DNA from: Montifringilla adamsi
Lineage: Eukaryota > Chordata > Aves > Passeriformes > Passeridae
DNA: 64,000 bases
Direction: 5' to 3'
Assembly: GCA_017590115.1 (NCBI GenBank)
Contig: JAGGNK010003335.1
Location: 10,168,286-10,232,285, forward strand
Part shown: positions 62,340-64,000 of the stretch, in pieces
How the letters are laid out: each line of letters begins with the position of its first letter
How positions within the stretch are numbered: position 1 is the first letter of the stretch
Program-made: the position numbers and the translations under genes
Notes under the pieces: generated by a model
Told to the model about the DNA's origin: nothing
Seen by the model: only the letters and a program-made list of their open reading frames with translations
Databases searched by the model: none

Positions 62340-62855
62340 GGGCCCCCGGAGCGCTCCCTGCTCCCGGTGCTCTCCTTGTACTCGGGGCGCTCCTTGCCCC
62401 TGGAGCGTTCCTTGTTCCTGGGGCGCTTCCTGTCCTTGGTGCTCTCCCTGTCCCTGATGCTCTCTCCCTGTCCCTGATGCTCTCTCCCTGTCCCCGATGC
62501 TCTCCCTGTCCCCGGAGCACTCCATGTTCCTGGAGCGCATCCTGCTCCAGGTGCTTTCCCTGTCCCCGATGCCCTCTCCCTGTACCCAGTGCCCTCTCCC
62601 TATCCCCAGTGCTCTCTCCCTGTCCCCGATGCCCTCTCCCTCTCCCCAGTGCTCTCTCCCTGTCCCCGGTGCCCTCTCCCTGTCCCCGATGCTCTCTCCC
62701 TGTCCCCGATGCTCTCTCCCTGTCCCCAGTGCTCTCTCCCTGTCCCCGGTGCCCTCTCCCTGTCCCCAGTGCTCTCTCCCTGTCCCCGATGCTCTCTCCC
62801 TGTCCCCAGTGCTCTCTCCCTGTCCCCGATGCTCTCCCTGCCCCCGGAGCGCTGC
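62340..62855. repeat. 20-bp minisatellite, about 19 clean copies plus degenerate flank
   Basis: A tandem array of tctctccctgtccccgatgc-type units, cleanest at about 62450-62835, with the variants cagtgc and cggtgc at the unit end. The 62340-62450 flank consists of diverged units. It is strongly pyrimidine-rich on the + strand. Because 20 is not divisible by three, all three frames of each strand rotate through the same sequence, giving long open frames that are not believed to be genes. Confidence 0.95.
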
Positions 62856-62869
62856 GGGAACCTTACAAA

Positions 62870-63060
62870 ACAGCCGAGCGGTTATGAAACCCGTGGCCCC
62901 GCTGCCAGACGTCTCATTCCCGGTAGATGGCGGTGCCAGCTCATTTTTCCTAATTTTTCCCACTTGTTTTTTTCCTGGCGCCGCGCCCGATGCCAGCCCT
63001 CGGCTGCGGCGGGGCTGGGGATGAGCAGGCTCGGCCCCTGCGCTGGGGTCAGCGCTGCAA
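62870..63060. promoter_or_regulatory. Small CpG-rich patch
   Basis: A GC- and CpG-richer patch follows the minisatellite (cctggcgccgcgcccgatgc, ctcggctgcggcggggctgg). It could be a weak promoter for a + strand transcript ending at the AATAAA at 63403-63408, or merely base composition. No gene start is recognised. Confidence 0.25.
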
Positions 63061-63402
63061 AAAGAGAGAGGTTTGTCGGCTTTTTCCCCCTATAACTGCT
63101 TTTCGTTTGTTTGAAATCGGTTTTAACAACTCAGCACAGCTCCAGGCATCTGTCCCTGCTCACGCTGCTCCATTCCACAACAAGCAGCGTGGAGGGCACA
63201 GGGAGATGTTGGTGATGACAAATCTGGATGGACTCTGCAGAGCCAGGCAGAGAGAGCCCACAGAGCCCCTTCATTTCTCTCCGGACTCTGTCATGGTCCT
63301 GTACCAAACCTGCTCGCCCAGGTCCCACCTATTGTTGCCTTTCCTTGAGTGTTTCCTTTTGCAGAGGGACAGATAGCACTGGGTAGGCAGTGTGACTGGG
63401 TG

Positions 63403-63408
63403 AATAAA
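63403..63408 (+). terminator. Isolated + strand AATAAA
   Basis: An AATAAA on the + strand, 30 bases from the - strand signal at 63438-63443. It lies 27 bases after the stop of an open + frame of unknown meaning. It may be fortuitous. Confidence 0.2.
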
Positions 63409-63437
63409 TAGCATTTCTCTTTGGAGATCACAACATC

Positions 63438-63443
63438 TTTATT
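63438..63443 (-). terminator. Poly(A) signal of the unidentified - strand gene
   Basis: AATAAA on the - strand about 100 bases after the stop codon of the acidic-tail gene, giving a compact 3' UTR. The spacing supports these exons being real. Confidence 0.6.
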
Positions 63444-63544
63444 TGGCTAACAGTGGCCCAGTTGCCCTCCAGCCCAAGCTGCCATTTCCATCTCCACCTC
63501 CATGGCATGCCCAGGGCGTGCACTGCTGTTCCAGCACGGAAAGA

Positions 63545-63803
63545 CTAATCCTTGTCTTCCTTCTCATCATCCTTGGCAATGCCTTGGTCCTGGGGCAGAA
63601 ATAAAAGGGACAGCATGTGAGGGGAGTGCTGAGTGTCCCATCTCAGGTATTTGGTAGCATCCACACTGGGGTTTGTAGGTGCAAACCCCACAGGGCTGGG
63701 GTGCAAGGGGGAGCCAGGCCCCAGCACAGAGCTGGGGTGAGGTTACCTCCTCCGAGTCACTGTCAGAGCTGCTGCTGCTCCTGTCCTCTTCCCCATCTCC
63801 CTG
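63545..63803 (-). CDS. 3' end of an unidentified gene with acidic Ser-rich C-terminus (partial)
   Basis: Two phase-0 exons on the - strand. The first is 63747-63803 (57 bp), encoding QGDGEEDRSSSSSDSDSEE, with an acceptor ending ccccag and the donor GAG|gtaacc. The second is 63545-63589 (45 bp), encoding DQGIAKDDEKEDKD and TAG, with acceptor ccccag. The serine-aspartate-glutamate run is a typical CK2 phosphorylation tail of a nuclear, nucleolar or chaperone-type protein. The first acceptor is followed by CAG (a tandem CAGCAG acceptor), so the leading Gln may be optional. The rest of the gene lies beyond the right edge. I do not recognise the protein. Clean splice sites, matching phases and a nearby poly(A) signal support it. 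Confidence 0.6.
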
Positions 63804-64000
63804 CTGGGGTGAAGAGAGAGGGAAAAGCATCACTGGGAACCCTGGGAAGTCTGGCAGTTCAGAGTCAGGAGTCAGAGAGACTCTTGGTCCTGTGGGTATC
63901 TAGAGCAGGCTTGGCACCACTGGTGCTGCTGTGGGACCACGCATGACCATGGCCGAGAGAAAGGATTGCACAGTGTGTGCAGTGCAGGCAGCATCACTGT

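Noticed and set aside
62217..62963. 248-codon - strand frame and overlapping + strand frames
   Set aside because: They are translations of the 20-bp minisatellite; all phases are stop-free, with no start context or splice support.

Overview
The window is nuclear DNA of a vertebrate, almost certainly a bird and probably a songbird. The coding parts are short exons with GT-AG introns. The interspersed repeats are avian: one CR1 LINE fragment, two LTRs of one family that I associate with passerines, and one further LTR. No bacterial or viral gene organisation is present, and I found no tRNA, rRNA or CRISPR.

Left part (1-~9,960, + strand): the 3' end of GRIA1, the AMPA receptor subunit GluA1. 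The exon for the last membrane helix is at 6014-6148 and the final coding exon at 8093-8281. The final exon keeps the PDZ ligand ATGL and the Ser831 region, but the peptide around the PKA site Ser845 is replaced by Pro-Ala-Ala.

Middle (about 10-42 kb): a long stretch without convincing genes. It holds three LTR remnants (two of one family, one of them carrying a 31-copy AGAAT array), a 21-bp minisatellite, poly(A) tracts, a reverse-strand CR1 fragment, and several AT-rich homeobox-site-rich blocks that may be regulatory.

Right part (42.7-54.2 kb, - strand): a complete 12-exon gene of the LONRF family (RING, TPR, RING, LON domain). Exon phases close perfectly to 624 codons plus stop, starting in a CpG island at about 54.15 kb. 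It is tail-to-tail with GRIA1. Its sequence differs from LONRF1, LONRF2 and LONRF3 as I know them, so it may be a fourth paralog.

Far right: 54.5-62.3 kb shows no gene. A 20-bp minisatellite lies at 62.34-62.86 kb. The last two coding exons of an unidentified - strand gene with an acidic serine-rich C-terminus end at 63.55 kb. The genes here share no evident pathway: GRIA1 is a synaptic ion channel, and the LONRF-like protein is a predicted E3 ubiquitin ligase.
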